DNA of 64,000 nt. Origin: Cyanophora paradoxa (lineage: Eukaryota; Glaucocystophyceae; Cyanophorales; Cyanophoraceae). Below the pieces are notes generated by a model. It had not been told where the DNA came from. It ran no database searches and saw nothing but the letters and a program-made list of their open reading frames with translations. Below, in pieces: positions 9,159 through 20,468 of the stretch. Numbering within the stretch: the first letter of the stretch is position 1; each line of letters starts with the position of its first letter. The stretch is from assembly GCA_004431415.1 (NCBI GenBank), contig QPMI01000079.1, forward strand, positions 82,151 to 146,150. The letters are read 5' to 3'. Position numbers and translations under genes: made by a program.

Positions 9159-12100
9159 CTAGGCGGGGGGCGCCGGCGAGGCCGCGGCCGCCGGCGCCGA
9201 GAGCCAGCGCCGGAAGTGCTCGTGGGACGTCGAGATGTGCAGCAGCTCTGCCCCGACGATATCGATTGCAAGTCACGGTTCCGGAGGTCTTGGCGGGCTG
9301 CTCAGCGAGAGGCCGCGCGGGGCGGACGCGCACCGGTGTGGCCGGCGGCGACGCGGACCGACTCGCGGGCGCGGGCGTCCAGCGCAGCCGCCGACTCCGT
9401 CGGCACCGTCCCCTGGTTTCAACGGCGGCTCAAAACTAGAGGCGAAAGAACGGAAAAGATAGGAGGGGGGGAGGGGGGGGTGGGGGGGGGAGGGGGAGGG
9501 GGGAAAAGGAGGGAGGGGGAGCCCTTTGCAGAAGGGGGGGGGGCAGGGGGGGGTGCCTTTGCAAAAGAGAGGAGAGGGGGCCGGGATGGGGGGGGATGGG
9601 GAGGGGGGGTAGGCGGCGCACGTCGCCGTCGACCATCTCGAAGACGGGGGGTACGCCCACGATCTCCCCCAGGGAGGCCACGCCGGCGGGGTACGTGGCG
9701 TTGTAGGGCGTCGGCTTCGCGGTGCCCACGACGACGTACGTCTCGCGGGGCACGCGCGCGCCCAGCCAGCGCTTCGTTCGCGAGCCCGAGGCCCGACGGT
9801 CAGCGGCTCGCGCGCCCGAAGGACGGCGCCGAGCGCGTGCGGAGCACCTGCACGTTGGCCACCGCGGGCTCGCGGATCTGCGGGTAGAGCGGCCAGGGGC
9901 GCGACTCGCCTGCGCCGGGGCCGGCCTCAGGTGCGGAACCAAACAAGGAGCGAAAGGCGGGACAAAACGCGCGCCGGCGACAGTGAGGTTGTTGCGGGTG
10001 AGGGCCTCGGAGAAGGCCCCCAGCGCCTCGTCCGGTCCTGCGCATGCGCCCCGCCGGCTCGCGATCGCGCGATCTAGGCCGGGCCGGTCCGGGCGGCGCG
10101 CTCTAGATCTCCCAGGCGGGGCCGGCTCGTCGAGCCCGAGGTCCAGGCGCGGGGCGCACCGACGTAGGTTCGCGTGCCGCCGCCGATGAAGTTGACGGCG
10201 ACGGAGGGCGGCAGGGCCCAGCGCCCGGAGAGGGGGTACAGCTCCCAGAAGGCCGGCGAGTAGAGCACGAAGTTGCGGATGTAGGGCATCATCAGAGAGA
10301 CCGCCTCAGAGTCTGCGCACGCGCCGCGGCCCGGCGGCCGGCGAGCTCAGGCAAGAGGGGTACGTGTTCCGGATCCGGGCGGGGCGGGTGGGGGGGGGTA
10401 CGCACCGGAGTCGACGGTAAAGCCGTAGGTGACCCCCTCGTAGCAGCGGCCCCTGCGCCCCCCGGACCCGGGCCCAGCTGAAGCGAGGCCCAGGGCGCCC
10501 CCGGCTGTGTGCCCGCCTCTCTTAGCTGCACTAAGCCGCACAAAGCGCCGACATGACGGCACGGCGCAAGGCTGGACGCAGAGGTCGAGGGGGCGGGCGC
10601 ACGGGGCGCCGAGGAAGGGCGTGCCGACGACGATCCACTGGCGCACGAGCTCGTCCACCGCCTCCGGGTGCGCCGTGAAGTACTGCGCGCGCGGGATCCG
10701 AGCCGGGGCGGGCGGGCGACGTCTCAGGCCTCAGTTCCTGCACGCGCTCGCTCGCGCCGCCCTAGCTATAGACAGATCCTGAAGATCTGGATATCAAGAG
10801 CATCGCCCTATTGCATCGCCCGCCCGCCCGCACGCGCAAGCTTAAGCGCGCCACGCCAGCTATAGATCTAGATCTCAAGCTCCGCCCTATGTATCGCTGC
10901 GGCACGCCCTAGGTCTGCCCTAGGTCTTGAGTCTGCCCTAGATCTTGAGGAAAGAGCCGCACGCGCCCCTAGGTCTGCCCTAGGTCACTTGAGGAAAGCG
11001 CGCGGGTCGCGACGGCGCACGGAAAGCGAGAGGAGGCCGCCCATCGAGTGCGCCACTGAGAGGAAGGAGGCGAGGCGGGAGCGCCTCAGAAGAAGAATCG
11101 ATCCGAGGCGGGGTGGGGCGAGGGGCGGGGCGGGGCGGGGCGGGGCGGGGCGCACGGAGGGTGACGGGCCGCCCCGTCTGGTTGCGGACGCCGCCCACGA
11201 GCCGGTGCAGCTCATCCAGCTTCCCCGTGTCCCCGTTCGTCGTCCGCCAGTCTGCGGCGCGGCGGAGAGATCAGAGCGGGGAGGGGGGGGGAGAAGAGGG
11301 GGGTAGGGGCGCGCCGTAGGGGAAGGCCCAGAGGTCCTCGCCCGGCACGTACCCCATCTCCTCCGTCAGGAAGTCAATCAGCGGCTGGCGACGGCCGAAG
11401 GCGCGGATCAGAGGGGCGTGGGTGCGAAGGGAGCGGAGAGGGGCGGAGGGGCTCGGATTCCGGGCGAAATGTTCAGATTCCGGGGGGCGCGCGCGCCTGC
11501 ATGTACCCGGCGGAGCCGAAGAGGCCGGCTGCCTTGAAGAGCTCGGAGTTCCCGGCCAGGTTCGCGACGGCGAACAGGCCGCTGTTCTCCTGCGCGCGAG
11601 CGCGGCGCAGCGCGGCGCGGCGCGGCCGCCGCGGTCAGTCCAGATACAGAAGCCAGCTGGCTCGAGCTGGCGCGCGCGGAAGGTCTGTGGGGGCGCACCG
11701 GGGGCGGGGAGACCTTGAGCTGCGTGGAGAGCTGCGCCGTGCTGTTCGTCGCGGGGTCGTAGGTGAGGTAGAGGCCCCTCACGAGGGCGTCCCCTGCGCG
11801 CCCGCGCCGGTTTCAGCTTCGAGCGCGCGCCACCAGGTTCGAATTCGATCGGGCGCACCGATCGGCGTGATGTTCGTCTCGTTCTTGCGGAGCCGGTTGG
11901 CGGCGTCCTGGGCCTGCGCGCCCCTCGGGCCAGTCGGCTTCGAATTCAGCGAGGATCGCAGCTTCAGAGCACGGACCTCAGAGATGGGGACGTCCGGCAG
12001 CCACGCCTGGATCGTCGTCCCGTCGAGGCCCTGCGCGTTCAGCACGCTGCTCGGAGCGCCGGCGCGCGCCGCAATTGAGCGAAGACGGCCGCGAGGTGCG

Positions 12101-12256
12101 CATACATATGCAGCGCAACACCGGCACGGCAAACAGAACTCGAAACGAGCGGGCTAGCCTGCTCTCGATGCCTGGAATGAGGATGACCGGCTGGTTGAGC
12201 GCGTGCGCCGCGCACGCGGCGAAGGCCGCCAGCAAGAGGAGCAGCGCCGAGCGCAT
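9159..12256 (-). CDS. LCAT-family lipase/acyltransferase (secretory)
   Basis: Alpha/beta-hydrolase of the lecithin:cholesterol acyltransferase / phospholipase family, probably acting on phospholipid or sterol substrates in the lumen or outside the cell. The N-terminus MRSALLLLLAAFAACAAHA is a textbook signal peptide, followed at once by LNQPVILIPGI, the family's first strand and oxyanion region. Further exons give PLIDFLTEEMGYVPGEDLWA, FPYGA, then DWRTTNGDTGKLDELHRLVG, the nucleophile elbow AHSMGG (11035-11052), ELVRQWIVVGTPFLGAP, MMPYIRNFVLYSPAFWELYP, YVVVGTAKPTPYNATYP, FEMVDGD joined across an intron to GTVPTESAA (catalytic Asp in DGDGTVP), and GHT joined to ELLHISTSHEHF (candidate catalytic His). 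The stop is TAG at 9161-9159. About 13 exons. At least three introns use GC donors (for example exon end 12159). A G-run-rich intron lies at 9413-9621. The order of triad residues is complete, so it is probably active. The precise subfamily is uncertain. Confidence 0.85.
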
Positions 12257-12626
12257 GTCGTTCGGAGGGGGCGAGGTCTGGGCGGCAGCTCAGGTTTCGC
12301 CTAGCGGCTGGAATCGCGCAATTGCAACCTGACGCGCCTGGATGAGGCCGGAAGTTTCGGAGGTCACTTTGGCAGTGTGACTTTGCGCCTCGACGGGTAC
12401 AGCGTGCAGCATTTTTTCGCGGAATTTTAGCCCCACGCACAGTCGTATAAGAGCCACTCTCGGCAGCGATCGCAGCTCCAGCAGCGTGTGCGAGTGCTTG
12501 TTCTAAGAATCAAAGCAGTCCTGCCGCAGCGCGCGTCCGACTTGCATGCGCAATCAAGTGAGTAAGTTAGCTTGCCAATTGTAGCGATCAGGAGAAGGGC
12601 GGCCTGTGGAGGCCGCAGAGTGAAAC
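12257..12626. promoter_or_regulatory. Bidirectional promoter interval between lipase and PAS-kinase-like gene
   Basis: The two genes diverge with start codons 370 bp apart. A TATA-like CGTATAAGAG occurs at 12431-12440, suitable for the plus-strand gene. No coding segment is seen. Shared regulation is inferred from position only. Confidence 0.4.
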
Positions 12627-15600
12627 ATGGGCTTCTGTTGTTGTGGTGAGGAGCCCACGGTTGCTGCCGCAACCAAGGGAGTTGCTCCTGCCACCAACCC
12701 CTCGATGAAGACCCGGCGAAAGAGCGGCGACCCCGGTGCGCTGAGCCGCCTTTGCCTCTCAGTTGAGCACTTCAGCGGCGCTGACGCCGCCCGTCAGACG
12801 AACTCGCCGTGCTTCAGGCAATCGGCAGTCGCCTCTTCGCGGCGTTCGTGGAGAAGTTCATGGCCCAGACGGGTGCGCGGCGGGCCCCGCTGCGCGCTTT
12901 CGCGCTCCCTAAGCGCCCGCAGACGATCTGGTGGCGCTCTGCGACCAGCAGGGGAGCTGCGCGACGTACTCGGCCACGCTCGCCAAGCGGATCTGGACGG
13001 ACTTCACGCTCTTCGGGGGGGAGGAGATGTCGTGCGCGGCGCCTCCTCCCGCGCGCTGCGCGCGCAGCAGACCCACGCGGCCGCCCCGCCCCGCGCAGCC
13101 TGTTCGAGAACCAGACGCCGGCCTTCCGACAGCTGGTCACGAACGGCTTCAAGAAGGCGATGGCGCTGGGGTCGTCGGAGACGCCCGTGGAGCTCTACGC
13201 GCAGATGCGCGTGGGCGGCCTGCCGGCCTCCACCTCCTCCCAGATCATGGACGCCAAGCTCACCATCACGCCCCTCAAGCCGGCCCCGCCGCGCAAGCGG
13301 GAGGACCCGCGCGGCCAGCTCCCGGGCGCCGCCGCCGCGCAGGCGCAGCTCCCCGACAAGTACAAGAAGGAATTCTTCGCCGTCTTCGTCCGCTTCCCGG
13401 CGCTCGAGTCGCGCGCGGGTTCCGTCGCGGCGCTGCAGCCCAAGGCCTCCGTCGCCCGCATGCGGGCGCGTGCCCCGCCCCGCCCTGACCCGCCCCGCCC
13501 CGCTTGCGCCTCTGAGCCGGCGCCGCAGCCGCCGAGGGCGGTCGCTATGGCGGCGCACAGCATCGCCCAGTCCTCCATCGGCGAGGCGCGCCCGCCCGCG
13601 CCGCGCCGCCCTCGCGCCCCGCTCCCGCCCCGCCTGACCCGCGGCCGGCGGCACCGGCGCAGGCGCTCAAGTCGCCCGGGGACTCGTTCAGCGCCGGCGG
13701 GGGGGCGAAGATGAGCCCGGCCGACCTCGGGATCATCCCCCCCTCGGCGGCCGGGACCTGGGCCGGCTCCCTCGAGGACGGCACGGGCACCGACTCCAAG
13801 CGCAGCGAGCGGCGCGCACGCACACACGCGCCCCCGTGGCGCTCCGCCCTCGACCGCCCCGTCTGACGCGTCCCCGCAGGGCGCCGGAGGGGCACGCCTC
13901 CGCCGGCATCGCCAACTCGGCTTCTGCCGCAGCCGCCGCCGCCGCCGCCGCCGCTGCAGCCGCGTGCTCCGAGTGCGAGGAGCTGCAGGTGCGGCATCGA
14001 TGCCTCCTCCCTCGCCCCCGCCCCGGCCCCACCGCTGAGCGCCCGCCCCCCCCGGTTCGCGCCGCAGACGGCTGTGGCGACGCTGGAGCACCGCGTGGAG
14101 GAGCTCGCGGAGGCCCGCGCAGCCCTCCAGGCGAGCCGCCGCCCTCCGCTTCGCTTGGGCGCGGCGCGGCGCGCCTGACGCCGGGGCGGGCGCGGCAGCT
14201 GCGGGTGCAGTCGCTGGAGGCGGTCGGGTCGCTGGGGGCCGGCCCCGCGGTCGCCGTCGCCGTGCGGGACCGCGCCGGCCGCTACCGCTTCCTCAACTCG
14301 ACGGCCGCCCGCGCGCTGGCGCCGGGCAAGCGCCCCGCCGAGCTCATCGGGCGCACCCCGCACGACTTCCTGCCCCCCGAAATCGCCTCCGTGCGCCCTC
14401 CGCCCTTCGCCCTCCGCCCGCGCAGCCCGCGGGGCGGCCCCCCTGACTCGGCCTCGGCGGCAGAGGCTGGAGCTGCACGACAGTGCCGTCATCGGCGGCG
14501 GCACGCCCTCCGTCGTCGAGTTCGAGGTGCGCGCGCCGCGGCCCTGGGCCGCAGCCCGTTTGCTGCGCGGGCCGGACCCGGGAGCGAGCATGGGGGCGGC
14601 GGCAGGCGAAGGAGGGAGAGTACCCGTCCTCCGGGCGCCTGCTGGTGATTAAGTTCGGGTGGAGCTCGGCGCCCGAGGGGGAGGGGCAGGGCGGGGGCCC
14701 CGGCCCCGCCACCGACACCGTCGGCGGCGTCTGCGAGATCGTCGTCCCCGTCGCGTCGGCCCCGCCGGCAGGCGGCGCCTGGGCGCCCCCGCCCGAGGCC
14801 GAGACGGCGCGCGCGGCCCTCCGCGCCTGCGCCTTCTACAGCCGCAACCTCGTCGCCCCCGCCCTCGAAGTCGCCCGTGCGCTCTCGGCGCTTCCCGCCC
14901 GGGCCCGAGGTCGCCCCTGACGCCTCCCTCGGGCCGGGCAGAGCTGTGCGGGCAGCTCGACATGGGCCGCCTGGCCGCGCGGGAGGTCCACATCGTGCGG
15001 CGGGCCCTCTCCCTCGGCGCCGTCCTCTCGCGCTCCGCCCGCGCCCTCCACGCCGCCTTCGTCCACGCCTCCTCCTCCCCGGCCCCGGGCGCCCTCGCCC
15101 CCGCCCTCGGCCGCCCCGCCGGCCTCCCGCCCCTGCCCCCCGCCGGCTTCGCCGACATCAGCTCCCTCCTGGGCGCCGCCGAGAGCGCCCACGGCAAGGG
15201 CCGCATGCGCAAGTCCGACTCCCGTGCGCCCGGCTCCGCCCCGCTCCCATCCGGTCCGATTGCGAGCCAACTCTCGCGTGCAGAGTCGAGCCTGGCGGGG
15301 ACCGGCGAGGCGGTCGACGTCCACCTCGTCGTCGAGGCTGCCCTCGACGCCGCCGCCGCCGTGCGCCCCGCCCGCCCCCGCCCGCCCCGCAGCCCCGCCG
15401 CCTGCTCCAGCCTCTCTCGCCTGGCCTGGCCCGGTCTAGTTCTCGAGCCCTGGCCTGCTCCCTAAGCCCCGGCCCCTGTCCTCGTCCCGGCCCAGCGCCG
15501 CCCTGAGCGCCGGCCCTCGCCCGCAGGCCGCCGCCGCGCGCCGCGTCGACGTCCTCGTCTCCATCTCGCCCACCTGGTCCGACGCCCCGCGCCCCGCCCC

Positions 15601-18138
15601 GCCCCGCCCCGCGCGCTCGTGCGCCCCCGCCGAGGCGCCCGTTCCCCCCTCCCTCCTCCCCAGCACGCGGTTCCTGTACCAAGACGGGTACGCCCTGGCG
15701 GGGGCCCTCTCCGCCCTCCTCCAGTTCGCCCTCCCCGAGGTAGCCCCCGGCGACTCCGTGCGTGCCCCCCCCGCCCCCCCCCCCCCCCCCCCCCCCTCCC
15801 CTTCTAACAGGGCGGCGGGGCGGGGGCAGATGGTGCTGCGGGTGGAGGACGAGGACACGGACAAGCCGGCGCAGCACCGCGTCCTCTTCACCTTCTCGGT
15901 CCGCCCCGCTCGCCTCTCTCCCGCAGGCCCCGCGCCGCTGACGCCCCGCTCCAGCCCGGGGACGAGCCGCTGCGGACGCGGGACCCCGGGGCCCCCTCCG
16001 AGGCCGCCCCCGACGACCTCTACCGGGTCCGAGGCCCCTCCCGCCCCTCCGCTCCGCCCCGCCCCGCGCCGCTCACGGGCCCCGGGGCGCAGGCGGTGGA
16101 CGGGGAGACGGGGCGCGAGTTCCACGTCTGGCTTCTCAAGTCCCTCCTCCCCCAGGTCCGCACCGAGCCGGGCCGGCTCTGGCGCTTGCGCTCGGCGGTT
16201 CTTCTTCTGTCTGACCCCGCGGCGGCCCCCGCAGCTGCGCGACGTCCGGTGGCTAACGGCCTCGGCGGCGGCGGCCGGCGGCAGCGGCGCGCGCGGGGGG
16301 CCCCTGGGCGCGCAGGACGACTACGCGTCCCTGCAGGCCGCCACCATCGACGGCTCCATGCACGGCGCCGCCGCCGCCGCCGCGGCCCTCTCCGCCGCCG
16401 CCGGCAACGGCACCGGCGGCGACGGGCCCCTGACTTCCGTCCGCCGCGTCGCGAGGTGAGCCAAACCGAGCCAGGCCGGGCCGGGCCAAGCTCCCGAGGA
16501 GGCGGAGCGGGGCGGGGCCGAACAGACGCCTCGCGCAGGTCGCACACGCTGCTGGTGCCGGTGGGGCGCCCGGCGCCGGGCGTGCTGGTGCCCACCTCGA
16601 CCTTCCGCGACGACGAGTGGGACGTGCTCGGTGCGGCGCCCTTTCCGCGAGCCCTCCCGCGCCTGGTTGCATCTGATCGCGATCGCGGCGCGCAGTGCCC
16701 GGGGCGGTGAAGCAGCAGCCGTTCATCGGGCGCAAGCTCGTCCTCTGCGTCTCCAACGCCGCCCTCCGCGCCACCGTGCGCGACCGAGCGATCGCCGTCG
16801 CCGTCGCCGTCGCTGAGGCCCGGGGGCGGGGGCGCGCGCAGGTGCACGCGCACCTGAAGGAGTGGGGCGCCGACGTCGTCAACCTCCGCACCTTCAAGGC
16901 GCGCCCCCGCCCCCGCCCCCGCCCCGCCCCCCCTTCCTGCCTCCTCATCCTTCGCTGAGGGGCGGGGCGGCAGGGCCTCACGGCGATCGCCGGCGTGCAC
17001 GCGTACATCGTCGGGCCGCCCGTCGGGCCCCCCGGCGAGGACCGCGTCGCCAGGGCGAGCCCTCCCCCCCTCCGCAGAGACTCCGCCCGCTGAGGCGGCC
17101 CTCCGCGCGCGCGCAGACGCTGGCGAAGCACGACAAGCTGGTGAACCAGGTGGTCTTCATCGGGGACCGCCCCGACGTCGCCAACGTCAACCGCGGCCTC
17201 GTCGTGCCCCTCACCCCGTTGAAGCTCTCCACCCTCTTCCTCGTCCTCAAGAACCTGTGCGCCACTCCGACCCGCGTCGCTTGCTCGGGTCCGGTACTCT
17301 GTCAGAACTGATTCTTCCCGGCCCCAGGCTCTGGACGGTGGACAAGCTGCTGCGGAACCAGAACGCGCCGCCGCCGGAGATCCCGCCGGAGGGCGGGCAC
17401 AAGCGGCACCCGCCGGGCGTGCGGACCTCGTTCAGGACGCAGGAGGCCCGGCCCTCGCAGGCCGGCACCACCGCGCAGGACCTCCGGCCCTCCCAGGCCG
17501 AGACGACGGCGGCGGCGGCCACGGCGGCGCTGCTGCCGCCGGCGACGGCCGCCGCGACGGCCGCCTCCACGCGGCGGGCCGGCGACGCCGAGTCGGACGA
17601 CGACGCGAGCGCCCCGGCGGTGCGCGCGCCGCCCGCCTCGAGCGCCCCTCGCCCCCGCCCTCGCTGACGCGCGCCCCTCCGTCCACCCCGCAGGCCCGAG
17701 CGGCCCGCTGCCGCCGCCCCCCGCCGGCTCCCACAGCGGGGCGGAGCCGGACCTCGCCGACCGTGTCACTGCCGTCGGTACGCTCTCTCTAATCTAAAAG
17801 TCGGAGCCGGCCGCCTCCAAAGGGGGAGCGGTGCCTGACCTGACGCGCGCGCGCGGGCAGACACGCGCGTGGCGGACTCGGTCGTGGACGAGAAGGAGGA
17901 CGATCGCGAGGCGCCGGCGAGGCCGCACGGGGTCACGCCGGTCGACGTGCCCCCCCCGCTCCCCTCGGCGCGGGGCGGCCCGGGCACGGCGCGGAGCGGC
18001 GCCCCGGCCTCGGCGCGCAGCGGGGGCAAGTCGCAGGGGCACGGGCAAGCCGTGCCGGGGCGGGCCGTCGCCAAGCCCAAGTCGGTCCGCCTCGAGCCCA
18101 AGTCCGGCCACTCGACCCCCCAGATGCCCCCGAGCTAG
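12627..18138 (+). CDS. PAS-domain hybrid histidine kinase-like protein, probably a pseudokinase
   Basis: The protein starts MGFCCCGEE, a pattern typical of N-myristoylation on Gly2 plus palmitoylation of Cys4-6, so membrane attachment is likely. Exon 1 is 12627-12735; exon 2 (12798-12872) reads ELAVLQAIGSRLFAAFVEKF; then come 12923-13031 and 13099-about 13474. A coiled coil (CSECEELQ + TAVATLEHRVEELAEARAAL + LRVQSLEA) precedes a PAS-like module (about 14240-14780: VAVRDRAGRYRFLN, ELIGRTPHDFLPPEI). A helical DHp-like segment follows (14820-15210) without a recognisable H-E/D box. VDVHLVVEAALDAAAA, RRVDVLVSIS and LYQDGYALAGALSALLQFAL (15306-15740) align with the N-box region of GHKL ATPases (usually DxxRLxQxLxNLLxNA), but the Asn is absent. 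LVLCVSNAALRATV (about 16737-16778) and HLKEWGADVVNLRTF resemble a receiver domain lacking the acidic pair. The C-tail is Pro/Ala/Ser-rich and ends at 18138. Several GC-AG introns (13586, 14131). About 1200-1350 residues. Confidence 0.75.
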
Positions 18139-18520
18139 CTAGCCACCTAGCCAGCTCTATTCGCGGAGACCCTATTCGAATCTCGTTGCTCGCTAAACCC
18201 TTACAGAGGGTGGATATTCGTATTTTATTGTCGTTCTATGCCAGCCATGGCTTTCTGTATTTACAGCTATTAACAACTAAGAAATGCCAGTGTTAAGTGA
18301 GCTTTATCTCCAGTCGCTGCAGCCGAAGCGTCACAGTTCTTTTGCAGCTACAGTTTATAGCGTCCGTTGGCATATTCAGAGGCTACGTTGGGGTAGAGCT
18401 TAGCTGCAGTGCTGCTTTTATATTTGAATCGCGAATGCTGGGGCCCGGGGTCCGGCTTGGACCGCGTATACGTAGAGGGGTTTTTGGGCTTCGGCTATGA
18501 TTCTGAGGCTTGCGTTCTGG

Positions 18521-18557
18521 CAGTGTAAATTATCATAGTTTGTCGAATATTAATAAA
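18521..18557 (+). terminator. Possible polyadenylation signals after the PAS-kinase-like gene
   Basis: TGTAAA near 18522-18527 and AATAAA at 18552-18557 lie about 400 nt after the stop codon, in AT-richer sequence. The organism's true signal is unknown. Confidence 0.25.
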
Positions 18558-18620
18558 GTAAGTAAAGCGACTTTCTTACAAGCGAGCTCGAGTCCCTGCG
18601 GAGCAGGAGTGGCCTTGGGT

Positions 18621-18716
18621 CTACCGTAGACGACTTAAATACCGCGCCACATATTACCGCGTTCTAAAATTTCGGCGCCGGTAGGCGCTTTAGCGCGGTA
18701 CCAAATTAGCGCGTTT
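18621..18716. mobile_element. Partial reverse-oriented copy of the 8102-8374 MITE
   Basis: Begins with CTACCGTAGACGACTTA and continues through ACCGCGCCACATATTACCGCG and AATTTCGGCGCCGGTA. It is the reverse complement of about 8280-8374 with a few mismatches. No second terminal repeat is seen, so this is a half element. Confidence 0.65.
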
Positions 18717-20468
18717 TCATCAATTTGGGGTACGGCCCATACAAAAGTGTTAGCGCCCTGCAGCTGGCCGCGCGCCAGGCCGGGGCGGACTTAGGTGTCT
18801 TAGGCCTACAAATGGGGTAGTAGGTGTCTTCAAATATACGAATTTCGCTTTCTAAAATTTGTGACAAGATACCCACAGACCTAAGGGCCTCTCCTTTCCC
18901 CAAGGCCGATGCCTTCGCGTTCCTTTGCGCCCTCTTCCTCACTTGGCCTGCCTGGCCGGCGCCGGAACTCTTCGAGGAAAATTGTTTTTCATGCCTTCAA
19001 CTTCGCGCCCTCCCCTCCCCCACCACCCCCCGGGCCCCCTTACCCCCATGCCACCCCCACCCCCACCACTCCATCGCAACCATCGCAATTTTTTTTGCAA
19101 CCCCACCACTCCTGTGCCCCTCCATCGCAACCAGTACTCATCATCATCGGATCAGAGACTCGAGCTCGCGATGCGCGCGCGCACCACGAAGGGAGACTAG
19201 TACTCGAGCTCGCGATCACATGCAGTCGAATTCAAACGCTTATGATTACAAATTAGTTTCTCGATATCGGCTCCACGGGACCGGCGCCGGCGCTGGCCGC
19301 GGCCCAGGCCCTGATCACGAGGTCTTTGGCAGCGCCGGCCGCGTCTACCAGCCCATATCAAAGGGGTCGTCCATGTCCTCGAACCCAGTGAATTAGAAGG
19401 GCTGCGCATGCATATGATTCATGATCATGATCAGGCCGAATCGAAAAGCGGCATGATCTCGGATTGAGATAGATATACCGATATTCAATTAATATATATT
19501 TGGATTTCAAATCCTGCTCCCTCTAGAATTTATGAAGATCTAGAGATCTAGACCCCATGGCCACCTGCAGTCGCACTACATATTTTATTTGATTAATACA
19601 CGCGCACCAGGCAGACCTCGCATAAGTCCTCGAACCCGGCGGGGGGCTGCGGACGAGCCTGGCGTAAGCCCCGCGTCTCGACGGGGGGATTCACGAGACG
19701 CTGGGATTCATGATCATGATCATGATCATGATCATGATCAGTTTGCAAACACGGGCATGATCACAGCGAAGTGGGGGGGTACCCCCGCCATTAACACTCG
19801 AGTCCCATACAAACCTGTCCAAGTAACTGCCAGAACAGGCAATAACTGCCGGCCGCCCGCCGGCGCCCGGGCGCCGCGCTAGCAAGCTAGCAGCTCTTAG
19901 CTACGTCTAGCCAGGAGAATGGAAGCGGTCCGGTCAACGGGGGCGCCCTGGTTCGGAAGTTCGACTCGTAGCTAGTGCGGGCCGGCCGGGCCATCGCGGA
20001 GGCGCGCCGTGGCCAGCTCACCGCATCGTTAGTTCGTCTGGCATGTCGTAGACGAGAGGGCGCGCCCCGCCGAGCTAGCTGTGGTCCGCGGAAGGTGACT
20101 GCCGCGCACTGCGAACGTAGGATCGCAGGAAGCTGACCGCTGGCATCGCAGAGCCGACGCAGGACGTCGCGAACGGAATGAGCATCTGATGAGCATCTGC
20201 TGATGCGCTGGGCTGGTCGCCGCGCGACCGGCCTGACCGACGCCCCGCCAGGAGGCCGCGCACCAGCCGCGCGCCTCGCCGGCCGAGCGCAGGTGCAGCC
20301 TCGCCTTCCGAATGAGCTTTAGCTAAGCTGACAGTGATGAACGACGCTCGCAGCGCGCGCGGGACGCCGTTCCTGGGCCGCCCGCTCTTGGTGGTGGTTG
20401 CCGCCCCTCAGGAGTCGCCGTGGTGCGGGCGCGACCTTTTGCATCCTTTCCTCAGCTCGTTTCTGATG
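18717..20468. other. Intergenic DNA, pyrimidine-rich and palindrome-rich stretches
   Basis: No gene model holds up. 19000-19135 is C/T-rich with CCACCACTCC-type repeats. 19140-19215 repeats CTCGAGCTCGCGAT. Blocks at about 19420-19560 resemble 21690-21810 (ATCATGATCA, GAATCGAAAA, AAGATCTAGAGA), so this is a small dispersed repeat. Short minus-strand exon-like bits near 19300-19390 and 19590-19640 could not be connected. Confidence 0.45.
19708..19740. repeat. (TCATGA)n self-complementary microsatellite
   Basis: About five tandem TGATCA/TCATGA units with no interruption. Every unit is its own reverse complement, so the tract can fold on itself. Shorter versions occur at 7472, 7648, 19423 and 22433. 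Confidence 0.85.

Noticed and set aside
19300-19640. Minus-strand exon-like ends (GFEDMDDPFDMGW-stop near 19340-19380; PPAGFEDLCEVCLVRVY-stop near 19600).
   Set aside because: The first has an in-frame stop immediately upstream with no acceptor. The second cannot be connected to other exons. They may be relics of a paralogue of the 22-kb gene.
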